Of a stretch of DNA of 64,000 nt, positions 35,217 to 45,005 are shown in pieces; the stretch's first letter is position 1; each line of letters opens with the position of its first letter. The translations under genes were made by a program, and so were the position numbers. The notes beneath the pieces were generated by a model. That model was not told where the DNA came from and did not search any database. It saw only the letters and a list, made by a program, of their open reading frames with translations. Source of the DNA: Pseudocalidococcus sp964653145 (GTDB lineage: Bacteria > Cyanobacteriota > Cyanobacteriia > Thermosynechococcales > Thermosynechococcaceae); the NCBI GenBank assembly GCA_964653145.1, contig CAZZCG010000011.1, forward strand, positions 1 to 64,000. The letters run 5' to 3'.

Positions 35217-38204
35217 CTACTTAGAGTCGTTTTGCAACAATCTCACAATCCTTTCAAATTCTAAGCAAGTCTCATTTTCTTCCATAACCTTCCGAAGGTT
35301 ACTATATTCTGGGTCTATAAAGTAAGCTTTGTCAGCTCGTTTCTGTTTAGTTGTCACACTAGTAACTTTTATTATTTTATGCTCTATTAAATATTCCATC
35401 ATATTTGAGTAAATTCGGAGTTTTTTATTTGCTTCGCTAGCGAGTTTTTGCTTAAAAGAGCTGCTCTGCCAGAAAAATTTGATTATTTGCTTTAAATCTT
35501 TTCTGAGACGAACCTCTTCACTTTCATAATTCTGTTTCGCCTCATTTATCACTTCAAAAATACCTGCAATATCACAACTACTCTTGTCAATATTTACTTC
35601 ATTAATCTGAGGAGTAACACCTTGAATGTGCAATGGAGCTACAAACTTTGTATTAGTAAAAAAAGTCTTGTCATCACACTTACATGCTGAGAAGTGTTCA
35701 TAATTTTCAAAAACGCAATCTTTTAATTTCAATCCCCTGAAGTCAAATAAGACCTTGCCACTACTTGAATGAAGATTGATGATGCAAAGATTTTTAATCA
35801 CCCCAGACTCATACTCATAAAAATCTTTAAGCAAGGTAGTTCTTTCTTCTGTATTATTCACTCCCGACAGAACTATTAATAGTATAAACAGAGAAGAACT
35901 TAATTTGTTTTTCTTTTCTACGTCAATTATTTCTAGTTTATCAATTTCCCCAGTCAGAAAATCAAATATTGATGTCTTTAGTTTAATATCGAAATCGCTG
36001 CTTAGTCTTCTTTGGATTGATCGCGTAAAGCTATTTTCGTAGCTTATATATTGAGTCATTATATCTATAATATCATTATCAATCTTCTTGAAATTATTTT
36101 CCATAAGAAATACGGATAAACCAATACATCTAAAATACTCATTAAAGAAGTCAAACCTGAAGCTTAGATAGTTACTATTTTTGTCAAATACTAAAAGCGG
36201 GTGATCCTTAAATTTCTCAATTTGAATATCAGTAAATTCCTGATTGCCTAGTTTTGCTTGTAACTTCTTTAACTGACTAGCGTGAATGATTCCATCATAG
36301 GTAAAGGCCATTTGAATCAGAAAATCTATTTGGCGATCTATCTCAAGATTGTCAAGCTTTATAATTTCACGTTCACAAACTTTTCCAACAACATAATCAT
36401 TTATATCGTCATTAACTTTTAATACCTTACTATTAACGCTTCGATTACTAGCACCATCGCTTAGCAAGTCATCTTTGATCATGTCTAAAATATATGGAAC
36501 GTATATTTCTTCGTTACTTAAAGAAAATTCATTACTTAAAGCGAATTCATTTGCTAGAGAGATTGCTTTCCTAATTCTTTTTTCATTATTATCAAAATGA
36601 TTTCGAAAATACTTTTCTGCCAAATCTTTGCTAAACGGCTTCAGGGAAATTTTTTCTATATCATGTTCCTGCATTGAATCATCCCAGAAGTAATCCCTAC
36701 AAGTAATTAGTATCTTGGCTTTCTCAAAGTTTTCTGAGTAGTCCTTAAAAATGGAATTAATAAATACACTTACATTAAATCTTTTTCCAGTCTTTGCTAT
36801 TACTTCATCAATTCCATCTAAAGCAATTATTAGACTTCCATTGTCAATCGACAATTCAAGAAGTTTCTCATCAAATTTTTTTGTTCCTTCAATCTTTTGA
36901 ACCACTATTTTATAAAAGTCATATATACTTTCAATTCTCGAAGTTCTCATGATATCGTTTATGATCTCATGAGAGTTAATAAAAAGGATATTTACTTGAT
37001 TGCTATGTGAGTGAAAAAGATTGTCTAAAAAGTACTTTATTACTGTTGTTTTGCCGATCCCACCCATTCCTTTCATAACAAGTAGAGGCTTTCTTGGACT
37101 CTCATACCATTCTGCTAGCAAGATATCAACTGTTTTTTCTTCCGACCTATCAGTATATGGTTTAACAAAATCAGTAATATTAAAATTACCCTGATGAAAT
37201 ATCTCTGGATCAAATAAATCGCCATACAATTTTTCAAGCACAAAATCATCCAAAAAATTAACTTCAACATCAAGTTGTTTTTCAGCAAACAACTGTTTAA
37301 TGCCTTTAATATCAATCGTTCCTCCACTCTTATTCTTGGTATCAGTTAATACTATTTTTCTGCCAGATTTATCTAAAAGGTGATTTTCAGTAATATGATT
37401 TACCACTTTGGCTTGTGAAGTATATTTAGAGAAATATATAAATGTAGTAGTTGCAAAATATTCTCCTCTTATGGTAAAGATTTCAAAATAAATTCCATTA
37501 GTATAATTTCGCTCATTTTTTACTTCAAAAATCTCAGAGGCAGGTGAAAATTTCTCCTTAAATGCCTGAATTACTTTTTTAATGCTTGTATCCTTATGTG
37601 GATAGTCTTTTTCATGCCTCTCTTTGATAGATGCTAGTAGAAACTCAATTAATTCATGGTTGGCATTACTATTCTCTGGAGTTCCATCATCCTTCATTGT
37701 TCTTGCTATTATATTTCCTTCTCTAAATGATTCGTTTCCTTGCAAAATTTTTTTTAATTCCAATAAATAAGGAGCAGCATTAATTACAAATACTAGAAGC
37801 TTAATGTTATTAATACTTACTTGAGAAATATCAAATAATGATTCGATTTCATATAGATTATTGGAACCTCGATGTTCCGGTTTGGCAAGAAAATATCGAC
37901 TAAGCTTGGAACTCACTGTTCTTTTAAAATTGTTTAGATCATCAAAACATTTGAGTTGATTTCCATTTTTATCAATATCAAAATTCCGACATTTTTTGTC
38001 AGTTTCATTAAATCCAATAATTAAGTATTTTCTCTCATCTTTTTGTTGCGTATCATTAGTGTTGAATAACGCAGAAAAATCCTTTAAAAACTCTCCCCAT
38101 CCTTTGGATGGATCATCACCATTATTCCAATACCAGCATGACTTGAACTCAAGCCACACTGTTTCTTTTTGTTCTATTAAGTTCTCTGCAATTTTTTCTA
38201 GCAT
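35217..38204 (-). CDS. AlbA/Schlafen-like plus NACHT NTPase, putative anti-phage protein
   Basis: 995 aa in AT-rich DNA unlike its neighbours. Residues about 10-170 resemble the AlbA_2/Schlafen nucleic-acid domain (VWLEFKSCWYW; KYLIIGFNE). A middle region (200-350) is unassigned. NACHT core: Walker A GMGGIGKTT at 379-387, Walker B LIIALDGIDE at 458-467, sensor-like KILITCRDYFW at 497. A helical region follows, then a pentapeptide-like stretch (FDFRGLKLKDCVFENYEHF) and a basic C-terminal winged-helix-like tail. Bacterial NACHT proteins of this design are phage sensors that trigger an effector; here the N-terminal domain would be the effector or RNA-binding part. Single gene, convergent with the TerS-like pair, with its own promoter. 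Confidence 0.8.
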   Translation of the reverse strand: MLEKIAENLIEQKETVWLEFKSCWYWNNGDDPSKGWGEFLKDFSALFNTNDTQQKDERKYLIIGFNETDKKCRNFDIDKNGNQLKCFDDLNNFKRTVSSKLSRYFLAKPEHRGSNNLYEIESLFDISQVSINNIKLLVFVINAAPYLLELKKILQGNESFREGNIIARTMKDDGTPENSNANHELIEFLLASIKERHEKDYPHKDTSIKKVIQAFKEKFSPASEIFEVKNERNYTNGIYFEIFTIRGEYFATTTFIYFSKYTSQAKVVNHITENHLLDKSGRKIVLTDTKNKSGGTIDIKGIKQLFAEKQLDVEVNFLDDFVLEKLYGDLFDPEIFHQGNFNITDFVKPYTDRSEEKTVDILLAEWYESPRKPLLVMKGMGGIGKTTVIKYFLDNLFHSHSNQVNILFINSHEIINDIMRTSRIESIYDFYKIVVQKIEGTKKFDEKLLELSIDNGSLIIALDGIDEVIAKTGKRFNVSVFINSIFKDYSENFEKAKILITCRDYFWDDSMQEHDIEKISLKPFSKDLAEKYFRNHFDNNEKRIRKAISLANEFALSNEFSLSNEEIYVPYILDMIKDDLLSDGASNRSVNSKVLKVNDDINDYVVGKVCEREIIKLDNLEIDRQIDFLIQMAFTYDGIIHASQLKKLQAKLGNQEFTDIQIEKFKDHPLLVFDKNSNYLSFRFDFFNEYFRCIGLSVFLMENNFKKIDNDIIDIMTQYISYENSFTRSIQRRLSSDFDIKLKTSIFDFLTGEIDKLEIIDVEKKNKLSSSLFILLIVLSGVNNTEERTTLLKDFYEYESGVIKNLCIINLHSSSGKVLFDFRGLKLKDCVFENYEHFSACKCDDKTFFTNTKFVAPLHIQGVTPQINEVNIDKSSCDIAGIFEVINEAKQNYESEEVRLRKDLKQIIKFFWQSSSFKQKLASEANKKLRIYSNMMEYLIEHKIIKVTSVTTKQKRADKAYFIDPEYSNLRKVMEENETCLEFERIVRLLQNDSK

Positions 38205-38377
38205 TTACTGTCTCCAAAAATACATATTCAAAACCATTTTTTTAAAATGCTCTGAAGAATTAACTGGTTTTACGTTGCGAGATTACCCTGATTATAAGAA
38301 TATACTTTTTTTGTTGCTGACCCTGACTGAAAAAGGTGAACACAGCCTAAGAGTCGGAAAGTAAGGAGAACTTGCCA

Positions 38378-38480
38378 ATGCCTTAAAAACCGAGACGAAC
38401 ATTTACGCTCCAGCAAAAAGCCGATGCCGTGTCAATTGTCAAACAGTCAGGGTCAGTCATTGCCAAACCGGGGAGCGTTT
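38378..38480 (+). pseudogene. IS3-type transposase OrfA fragment
   Basis: After ATG CCT comes a TAA, then PRRTFTLQQKADAVSIVKQSGSVIAKPG, the N-terminal HTH start of IS3-family OrfA proteins. A nonsense codon at position 3 and loss of everything after about 35 residues mark it as a relic. It lies between the NACHT gene and the restriction operon, at the boundary of two compositional blocks. Confidence 0.6.
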
Positions 38481-38532
38481 TTTGCAGAGATGACAACCTT
38501 GCATTAATAGCAGTTGTGTAGCGGAGCAGCAT

Positions 38533-38859
38533 TCAAGATTGCGATTGGCTGACTAGTTTATATAAGGCAGCTTCTTGTTGTTGATAATCACCTAGATAAG
38601 CCATCATGAGAGCCTTCCAGACTTTGCCGTGGTTAGGGACGCGAAAGTGGAGGAGTTCGTGGACGATGACATAGTCTTGCAATTCAGGGCATAGCTCTAT
38701 TAGAGAGGGGTCAAAGTTGAGACGGCCATTGGTGGAGCAGGAGGCCCACTTGTTTTTCATGGGGCGAATGGCGATGGAAGTGACTTCAATATCAAGCTTT
38801 TCAGCCCATTGATTAACTCTGCGCTTAAAGTCAGCTTTATTGGGCGAGGCAACTACCAT
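38533..38859 (-). CDS. YgjP-like (DUF45) metallopeptidase of the restriction operon
   Basis: 108 aa. Zinc site HELLHFRVPNHGKVW (HExxH plus a downstream His) and the family motif MKNKWASCSTNGRLNFD. Seven bases after hsdR, last gene of the operon. YgjP-domain genes are repeatedly found with type I restriction genes; the substrate is unknown. Shorter than stand-alone YgjP (about 170-230 aa), keeping the core domain. Confidence 0.88.
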   Translation of the reverse strand: MVVASPNKADFKRRVNQWAEKLDIEVTSIAIRPMKNKWASCSTNGRLNFDPSLIELCPELQDYVIVHELLHFRVPNHGKVWKALMMAYLGDYQQQEAALYKLVSQSQS

Positions 38860-38866
38860 AGACGAT

Positions 38867-41818
38867 TTATTTCAACTTCCCTAAAAGAGTGAATAGGTTA
38901 CTTACTACATCAGCAACCTTATTTTCATCATCCTCTTCAGCAAAAATGGCAAAGGTAGCTTCTTGTCGCACGGTTCGCAGGTCTTGTTCATGCCGCTGCC
39001 AGTTAGGGTTGGCAATAAATGCTTGGCCAATTTGTTTGCTGACTTCTTCAACATTAGGTATGCATTCTTCCTTCAGCACACTGTAGATAAAGTAGGTAAG
39101 GGCGTTAAAACCTTTCTCGGCCTGTTCTCGCTTCTGGCGTTCACGCTCGGCGATTGCCTTCAATAGCTCGTCCAGAGTTTCTTGCGTGGATAGCTGGCGC
39201 TCTTCATAGTTTTCCTGAATGGCCTGGGCTCGCTCAGAGAGGAGGATGAGAGTAGGGTCGTCGCTTTCTTCCTCGGCCTGCCGCTCAATACTTTTGACCA
39301 GGTTGATGACTTTGGTGGCATCGCCTTTATCTTGTTGGCCAATGGTTTCGATGGTTTGGGCATTAATGGCGATGAAGTCGGTGACGTCGGAAATGTCCGT
39401 ACTATCAACCTTTGACTGCACCAGTTCGTTGGTTTTGCGCTGAAACTCTCGATCTACCATGACACGCTTTGTGTAGGCTCTGGACACAACGTCATAGATG
39501 GCGGAGAGGGTGCTGTAATCGTCTAGGTAGGCTCTGAGGAAGGCATCAGGAGAGATGATTTCGTAGAGCATCTCAATCTCTTTGTATTCTTTAAAGAAGC
39601 TTTTGCGGCGGTCTTTGTCGCGGAAGTGCTCAATCAGGTTGTCTACGTCTTTGTCGTTGAAATGCTGCTCGATTAGTCGGATGTAAGGGGGAGCTTTGTC
39701 CTCCATCTTGGCTTTGAAGAGAGCCTTCAGCAGTTTGATATCTTTGAGGACGGTGTTAATTTCTTTGCTGTCGAAGGCAAGAGCTTTTTCCAACCGATTG
39801 AAGATACCCACATAGTCGAGAACAAAGCCGTGGGGTTTGACCATTTCCTGGGCTTCGTTTTCATAGGGGCGATTAACACGCATGATGGCCTGGAGCAAGG
39901 TGTGATCTCGTAGGGGCTTATCGAGATACATGGCATAGAGGATAGGGGCATCGAAGCCAGTGAGTAGCTTCTCGGTGACAATCAAGATTTTGGGTAATTC
40001 CCCAGGCTTGGTAAAACTTTTTCGAATTTGCTTTTCTTGTTTGGGGTCGAGGTGAAAGCGTTTGAGGTTTTCGTCGTCGTTGTGGTTACCGGTGTAAACC
40101 ACTTCGGAATATTCGGGGGGGAGTAACTTGTCTAATGCATCTTTGTAGAATGTGCAGGCCTCGCGGTCCACGGCCACTAAAAACGCTTTATAACCCAGGG
40201 GCTCAACGTTTTGGGTATAGTGCTCAACGACAGACTTGGCGACCTTATTGACGCGACTCTTGGCTTTAAGGAAGTTTTTAAGGTTGATGGCCCGATCTAG
40301 GATGCGATTGAGTTCATCAATGTCGGAGATGCCTTCGGTTTCAGCCAGGGCAAGGAATTCTTCTTCGAGAACTTCGCTGGGAACCAGGAGTTGGTTAGGG
40401 GCCAGGTTGTAGTAGAGCGGTAGGGTGGTTTGGTCTTCGATGCTATCAGCCATTGAATATTTGTGGAGATACCCTGGCTCGTCGATAGCTGCCCCTACTT
40501 CATCCATATTGAAGGTTTTGAAGGTGCCCTTACCGTAGGCAGTGCGATCAATGGGAGTACCAGTGAAGCCAATAAACGTGGCATTGGGGAGGCCTGCCAT
40601 CAGAAAGTTGCCGAGATCGCCCCCGGTAGTTCGATGGGCTTCGTCGATCAGAACCGTAATGCTCTGGCGAGTGTTGATGTCAGCCGGGAGGTCTCGGAAT
40701 TTATGGATCGTGGAAACGATGATGCCGCGATAGTCAGCTTTGAGGAGCTGCACCAATTTGCTCATTTTGTTTGCGTGCTCGATGTTCTCCAGGCCAAGGG
40801 CTGTCAGGTTCTTGAGCATTTGGTCTTCTAGTTCATTGCGGTCGATTAGCAGCAGGATGGTAGGTTTATCACCTGGGTTGGCCTTAAACAGTAGTTCTGC
40901 GGACTTGATCATGGTGAAAGTCTTGCCGCTGCCTTGGGTGTGCCATACCAGGCCACGATTCTTTTGCGGGTCTAAAGCGCGCTCAATCACTTTCTCAACT
41001 GCAATGGTTTGGTGCTGCTTGAGGATGTATTTGTTGAGGTCTTCGTCTTTTTCGGCAAAAACGATGTAGTTTTTCAGCAGACCCAGCAGGTTAGGAATAT
41101 CACAGAAGGTTTTGATCTTGGCTTCTAAATTGCCGATTTGCTCACTTTTCCAGTTAAAGATATTGCGGCGCACGATGTTCCAAGTAACGCCATAGGCAAA
41201 GCCGATCGCTTCAGTGGCGGTAAAAAGCTGATGGGGAACCAGTAGCTCTGGGGTTTCGTTGTGGTAGCGGCGGAGCTGGTCAATCCCGATGGCGATCGCC
41301 TCATCCTTGTTGGCATTTTTGCACTCGATTACCAGGATAGGGATACCGTTGATTAGAAAGACAACATCAGCCCGATTGCCGTAGTGACCGTTATGGAAAT
41401 AGAACTCTTCGGTGACTTCGTAAATGTTATGGCACTTTTCGGCAGGGGCGTTGAGGTCACTATAGTCAATGAGTTGTAGGTCTAACTCCCGATTTTCAGC
41501 GGCATAGAAAAATTTACCCTGATTGCGGAGGTAATTAAGAAACTCACGGTTACCGTAGATGTCGGCTTTGAAGCTGCTGAGTTGGGCAACGAGTGCCCCC
41601 GCTGTTTCGGTGTAGTGGGGGTTAAAGGCTTTGACCTGTTGATAAAGTACTTCGTCAAAGAACAGAGAGGCGGATTTACAGGCCTCCTGGGGAGAACTCT
41701 TAGCCGTAAAGCCTCGCCGCTCTTGGGCTTCAGTACGCGAGATAAATGTCCAGCCAATTTCCTGTGCATACTTGAGGATACGGGCTTGAACGGTTTTATG
41801 TTCTCCAGGTTTAGGCAT
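38867..41818 (-). CDS. hsdR: Type I restriction endonuclease subunit R
   Basis: 983 aa motor and nuclease subunit. N-terminal PD-(D/E)xK nuclease: D151 in NRADVVF and E165-x-K167 in LVIECKNAN. SF2 translocase: Walker A QGSGKT (295-300), DEAH (392-395), FTGTP, and the C-terminal helicase motifs LLTGFDAP and QAIMRVNRP. It cuts unmethylated DNA far from the recognition site once loaded by HsdS. Complete. Two bases separate it from the upstream AlbA_2 gene. Confidence 0.96.
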   Translation of the reverse strand: MPKPGEHKTVQARILKYAQEIGWTFISRTEAQERRGFTAKSSPQEACKSASLFFDEVLYQQVKAFNPHYTETAGALVAQLSSFKADIYGNREFLNYLRNQGKFFYAAENRELDLQLIDYSDLNAPAEKCHNIYEVTEEFYFHNGHYGNRADVVFLINGIPILVIECKNANKDEAIAIGIDQLRRYHNETPELLVPHQLFTATEAIGFAYGVTWNIVRRNIFNWKSEQIGNLEAKIKTFCDIPNLLGLLKNYIVFAEKDEDLNKYILKQHQTIAVEKVIERALDPQKNRGLVWHTQGSGKTFTMIKSAELLFKANPGDKPTILLLIDRNELEDQMLKNLTALGLENIEHANKMSKLVQLLKADYRGIIVSTIHKFRDLPADINTRQSITVLIDEAHRTTGGDLGNFLMAGLPNATFIGFTGTPIDRTAYGKGTFKTFNMDEVGAAIDEPGYLHKYSMADSIEDQTTLPLYYNLAPNQLLVPSEVLEEEFLALAETEGISDIDELNRILDRAINLKNFLKAKSRVNKVAKSVVEHYTQNVEPLGYKAFLVAVDREACTFYKDALDKLLPPEYSEVVYTGNHNDDENLKRFHLDPKQEKQIRKSFTKPGELPKILIVTEKLLTGFDAPILYAMYLDKPLRDHTLLQAIMRVNRPYENEAQEMVKPHGFVLDYVGIFNRLEKALAFDSKEINTVLKDIKLLKALFKAKMEDKAPPYIRLIEQHFNDKDVDNLIEHFRDKDRRKSFFKEYKEIEMLYEIISPDAFLRAYLDDYSTLSAIYDVVSRAYTKRVMVDREFQRKTNELVQSKVDSTDISDVTDFIAINAQTIETIGQQDKGDATKVINLVKSIERQAEEESDDPTLILLSERAQAIQENYEERQLSTQETLDELLKAIAERERQKREQAEKGFNALTYFIYSVLKEECIPNVEEVSKQIGQAFIANPNWQRHEQDLRTVRQEATFAIFAEEDDENKVADVVSNLFTLLGKLK

Positions 41819-41820
41819 GA

Positions 41821-43698
41821 TTAGGGGACTGTGTAACGTTGGGCTGGATCATTGGGGCTATCAGGATTAGTGTATTGAAGTAAACCGTCCTTTAGCAGGG
41901 GCTTGAGATACTGGTCGAGTAAATATTTCTTTTCACGCTTCAGCAAAATTACTAATTCATTGGATGATCGAGGGCTTAATTTACAAAGCTCCAGAATTAA
42001 TTCTCTAATTTCTGTAGGTTTACTTCGTTTTCCAAGGGCCTGGATTTTGACTTTGATTGGGTCTGGGATGGTTTGTAATAGTAAATCTAACTTCAACTGA
42101 ACCGCTTCTGATGGATGACTGTCTTGATTAGGTGTACTAGTGTCTTGATTAGACGTACTAGTGTCTTGGTTAGGGGTGGTAAGCTCACCAGATAAGGAAA
42201 ATTGCGGGGCAAGGGTGTAATGGGTCGCCCGACCTCTGCCGTTTGACTCTAGTAAGCCAGCATCTCTTAATTTGGTGAGTTTTTTGCTGGCGGTAAGGGT
42301 ATCAACACCATTGGCGATGCGGTACAAAAAGTTATCGATATGCCCAATTTGGCACAAAATGACTAAGGCTCTGGCCTCATCATTGGACAGGGAAAAGCCT
42401 CGAAATTGTTTTAACCACTGGGCATCTTCTTCTCCCAGTAGATGGTGTGTCCAGAGGGTGACGCGAAAGTGATCTTTTTCTCGCTGAGAGTCGAAACGGG
42501 GCAGGGTCAAATTGGCTTCAAGCATGGCTTCGAGCATTACTCGGCCCCCTGTGCCTTTGGTTTCAGCTATGCCGATTTCATGCAAGACAGCGGCGATTTT
42601 TTCGTTACGGGCAAATGAGCCGGGTTGATCGATTTCATCGGTGGGTTTGAGGGAGTAGCCAGGGTTATGGATTTCCAGACGGTTGGCATAGCGAATGATT
42701 TGGATTGGGCTGGCCGTTCGATAGTTGCGGTGCATGACAGCATTAACGATCGCTTCCCGGATCACTTTACTGGGAATCAAGGGAGTTTCTTGCCGCTGCA
42801 AATCGCTCTCACCGAGACTAAATGATTTAGGCAGATCATTGATGACCAAAGCAGTAAGGCGGGGAATGGCTAATAGCAGAGGTTCCCTGATTTCGGTCAC
42901 ACCTTGGTAGCGCTCATCTGTGTCTGAAACCCATTCGGTGCCTTCAAGGAGCATGTAGTCGATGCGATGCATGGGGAAATACCGCCGGAGGGCGATCGCT
43001 TTGCCAAACAGGATTAAGCCAGCAACGGTGGGGCAGCGGGTTTCAGGGTTTTGAGGATGGCGGGTGATGGCGTTGAGGCAATAAAGCAACTCTTGATCCC
43101 CGTAAGTAAGTTCAGCAGCATTGGGGTTGAGTTTGGCTCTTGCTTGGCGGTAGGCGTTGATGGCGTTGGGGTCTAGGTCGTCTAGGCTGGCATCGGTGAC
43201 GGGTGTGGTGTCGTAGCTTTGGTTTTGGCGCTCTTGATAAAACAGTTCAAGGTCTTTATCAGTGCATTTGACATCGGCGGAGCTAATGCGTCTAAAGGCC
43301 CCTTGGGGGAGTCCTTGTTTGGTAATGTAAACTGGTTTTTCAGTCGGAGAAGCTTCGGGAATGTAGGCGATGATGACAGTCTTACCGTCCCTCGTTTCAG
43401 GCTTGATTTGGGGGCGCAGGGCAAGATTAAAGACGGTGTTACATTGATTTGTTAAATCTAATTGAATTTTGTCGGAGTTCTGGACACCCACGAGTTCATA
43501 TTGTTTGCTGGGGCTTTTGTCGGGGGATTGGATGCCAAGAATGAGATAGCCGCCACCCAGGCCAGGTTCATTGGCAAAGGCACTAATGGTTTCCCAGCAG
43601 CTTTTGCCCACTTCAGAGCCTTGTTTGACCTCGATTTGTTGGCTTTCGTCTTGGGTGGTGAGGAGTTCCCAAAGTTCATCAAAGTTGAGGGTGGACAT
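41821..43698 (-). CDS. AlbA_2/Schlafen plus HATPase_c_4 protein inside the hsd operon
   Basis: 625 aa. Residues about 10-150 are an AlbA_2 domain (QQIEVKQGSEVGKSCWETISAFANEPGLGGGYLILGI). Residues about 290-420 are a RecG-associated GHKL-like ATPase (VIREAIVNAVMHRNY; NRLEIHNPG; KGTGGRVMLEAM). The C-terminal part has winged-helix segments (ASKKLTKLRDAGLLES) and a repeat linker TPNQDTSTSNQDTSTPNQD. Often annotated as transcriptional regulator or ATP-dependent helicase; no helicase motifs are seen. It overlaps hsdS by 20 bases, so is co-translated with the restriction system. Regulatory or abortive-infection roles are inference. Confidence 0.85.
   Translation of the reverse strand: MSTLNFDELWELLTTQDESQQIEVKQGSEVGKSCWETISAFANEPGLGGGYLILGIQSPDKSPSKQYELVGVQNSDKIQLDLTNQCNTVFNLALRPQIKPETRDGKTVIIAYIPEASPTEKPVYITKQGLPQGAFRRISSADVKCTDKDLELFYQERQNQSYDTTPVTDASLDDLDPNAINAYRQARAKLNPNAAELTYGDQELLYCLNAITRHPQNPETRCPTVAGLILFGKAIALRRYFPMHRIDYMLLEGTEWVSDTDERYQGVTEIREPLLLAIPRLTALVINDLPKSFSLGESDLQRQETPLIPSKVIREAIVNAVMHRNYRTASPIQIIRYANRLEIHNPGYSLKPTDEIDQPGSFARNEKIAAVLHEIGIAETKGTGGRVMLEAMLEANLTLPRFDSQREKDHFRVTLWTHHLLGEEDAQWLKQFRGFSLSNDEARALVILCQIGHIDNFLYRIANGVDTLTASKKLTKLRDAGLLESNGRGRATHYTLAPQFSLSGELTTPNQDTSTSNQDTSTPNQDSHPSEAVQLKLDLLLQTIPDPIKVKIQALGKRSKPTEIRELILELCKLSPRSSNELVILLKREKKYLLDQYLKPLLKDGLLQYTNPDSPNDPAQRYTVP
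42121..42183. repeat. 21-bp coding tandem repeat
   Basis: About three units of 21 bp (GTCTTGATTAG.....TACTAGT type) encode the heptad linker repeat TSTPNQD/TSTSNQD on the minus strand. Unit number could vary by slippage and lengthen or shorten the linker in frame. Confidence 0.8.
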
Positions 43699-45001
43699 GG
43701 GACAAGCCCTCTTCTAAATCATCGAAGCCGGGAAGATCGATGTCGTGAACGCGGATTTGGGCAGTCATGAGTTGGTGGAGAAGATTTTGAAATAGCTCTT
43801 CCAATGTCTTTTTCTTAGATACTAAAATCTGAATTTTGGAATCTATTGTCAGCAGTATTTTACTAATTTCTTGTTGTTCCTCATTTCCAGGAATTGCAAT
43901 AGGGACTGATTCACACTTGCTTTTGTTTAAGTATTGAACAGTAGTTTTGTGTGCAATTTGATTCATATAGTTTTTTCTTACTCTTAGCATCTGACATAAG
44001 AAGTAAGGATCCAGATTATCAGGACAAACAAATGCATGTAGCTGTTGATTGATCACTAAAGGGATCTTAGCGACTGCTGAAATACCCAGGTCGCCGACAC
44101 AAGTCATTATGACGCTTTCTTTAGGTAAAACTTTTCCTCCTATCTCCTCAAGGTGTTCCTTCGATACGAAGTTATTAAATGGGATGTCATGAGTGATAAA
44201 AGTTAACTCTTTTATTTCAGGAGTCGTTACCCAAGGAATATCGCCATCAAATCTTTTTGGCTTGTTTCTACCGGGTACGATACTTCTACAGACAGTTCCA
44301 ACCTCCACATAATCCCAACTTTCAGGAACCAGGCCAATCTCTGTCTCTTTCTGCTTCTCCCCATGCAGGCCTTCAGTGAAAAGCTTGTGCATGAGGGCTT
44401 TTTTTAGCTCTGTCGTGGCCTGGATAATTTGCTCTTGTTGGGCGATCGCTCTCTGCACCGTCGAAAGCACATAAGCAATTTTCTTCTGCTCATTTAGCGG
44501 TGGTAAAGTCAGAACAGCAGACGACAAACTTGCCTGATTGATAGTTGTCATCGTTGTTGTTTTTGACCTTTGAATTAGGTCTTGTTTTCCAATGGGCGAC
44601 CGCCAATAATAAGAAAGAAATTCTGGATATACTTGCTCTTGATCAGGGACTACTCGAATCAAATGACAATCGTAAAATACAGGCTCCGATAGATTTTTTG
44701 CAATGCAATTCTGACCAATCCCTTCTCGCTTTAGAGAAGATCGAACTACAAGTAGGTCATTTTCATTGAGAAAATATCTTTCAACTTCGTCGGTGGATAC
44801 GTCAATTCTTTCAAGGGTCGTGTAATCAAGATAAATACCACCATACATATTTACAACATTTGCAAATAGAAGCCCCTTACCCTTTTGGGGCTTTTGCACG
44901 AATGCTCCATTTTGAAGCTTGTCAAGAATGAACTTGCTTACTTGCTTGGGCAGCCAATCTGTCGGTAGCGTATTTAGTTCTCTATGCCCATTGCGTTCCA
45001 T
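43679..45001 (-). CDS. hsdS: Type I restriction specificity subunit S
   Basis: 440 aa from the ATG at 45001 (MERNGHRELN); an upstream TTG at 45016 would overlap hsdM. Two target-recognition domains alternate with two conserved helical spacers: LPPLNEQKKIAYVLSTVQRAIAQQEQII and IPGNEEQQEISKILLTIDSKIQILV. The bipartite DNA target cannot be predicted. The N-terminal TRD runs from about 15-165, the second from about 230-375. Complete. Confidence 0.93.
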   Translation of the reverse strand: MERNGHRELNTLPTDWLPKQVSKFILDKLQNGAFVQKPQKGKGLLFANVVNMYGGIYLDYTTLERIDVSTDEVERYFLNENDLLVVRSSLKREGIGQNCIAKNLSEPVFYDCHLIRVVPDQEQVYPEFLSYYWRSPIGKQDLIQRSKTTTMTTINQASLSSAVLTLPPLNEQKKIAYVLSTVQRAIAQQEQIIQATTELKKALMHKLFTEGLHGEKQKETEIGLVPESWDYVEVGTVCRSIVPGRNKPKRFDGDIPWVTTPEIKELTFITHDIPFNNFVSKEHLEEIGGKVLPKESVIMTCVGDLGISAVAKIPLVINQQLHAFVCPDNLDPYFLCQMLRVRKNYMNQIAHKTTVQYLNKSKCESVPIAIPGNEEQQEISKILLTIDSKIQILVSKKKTLEELFQNLLHQLMTAQIRVHDIDLPGFDDLEEGLSHVHPQL

Positions 45002-45005
45002 TCTT

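Noticed and set aside
40463..40831. 122-aa plus-strand ORF within hsdR
   Set aside because: Shadow of conserved helicase motifs on the minus strand.
42121..42183. Repeat considered as a CRISPR remnant
   Set aside because: Units are directly adjacent with no spacers and lie in frame inside a coding linker; no cas genes anywhere in the window.
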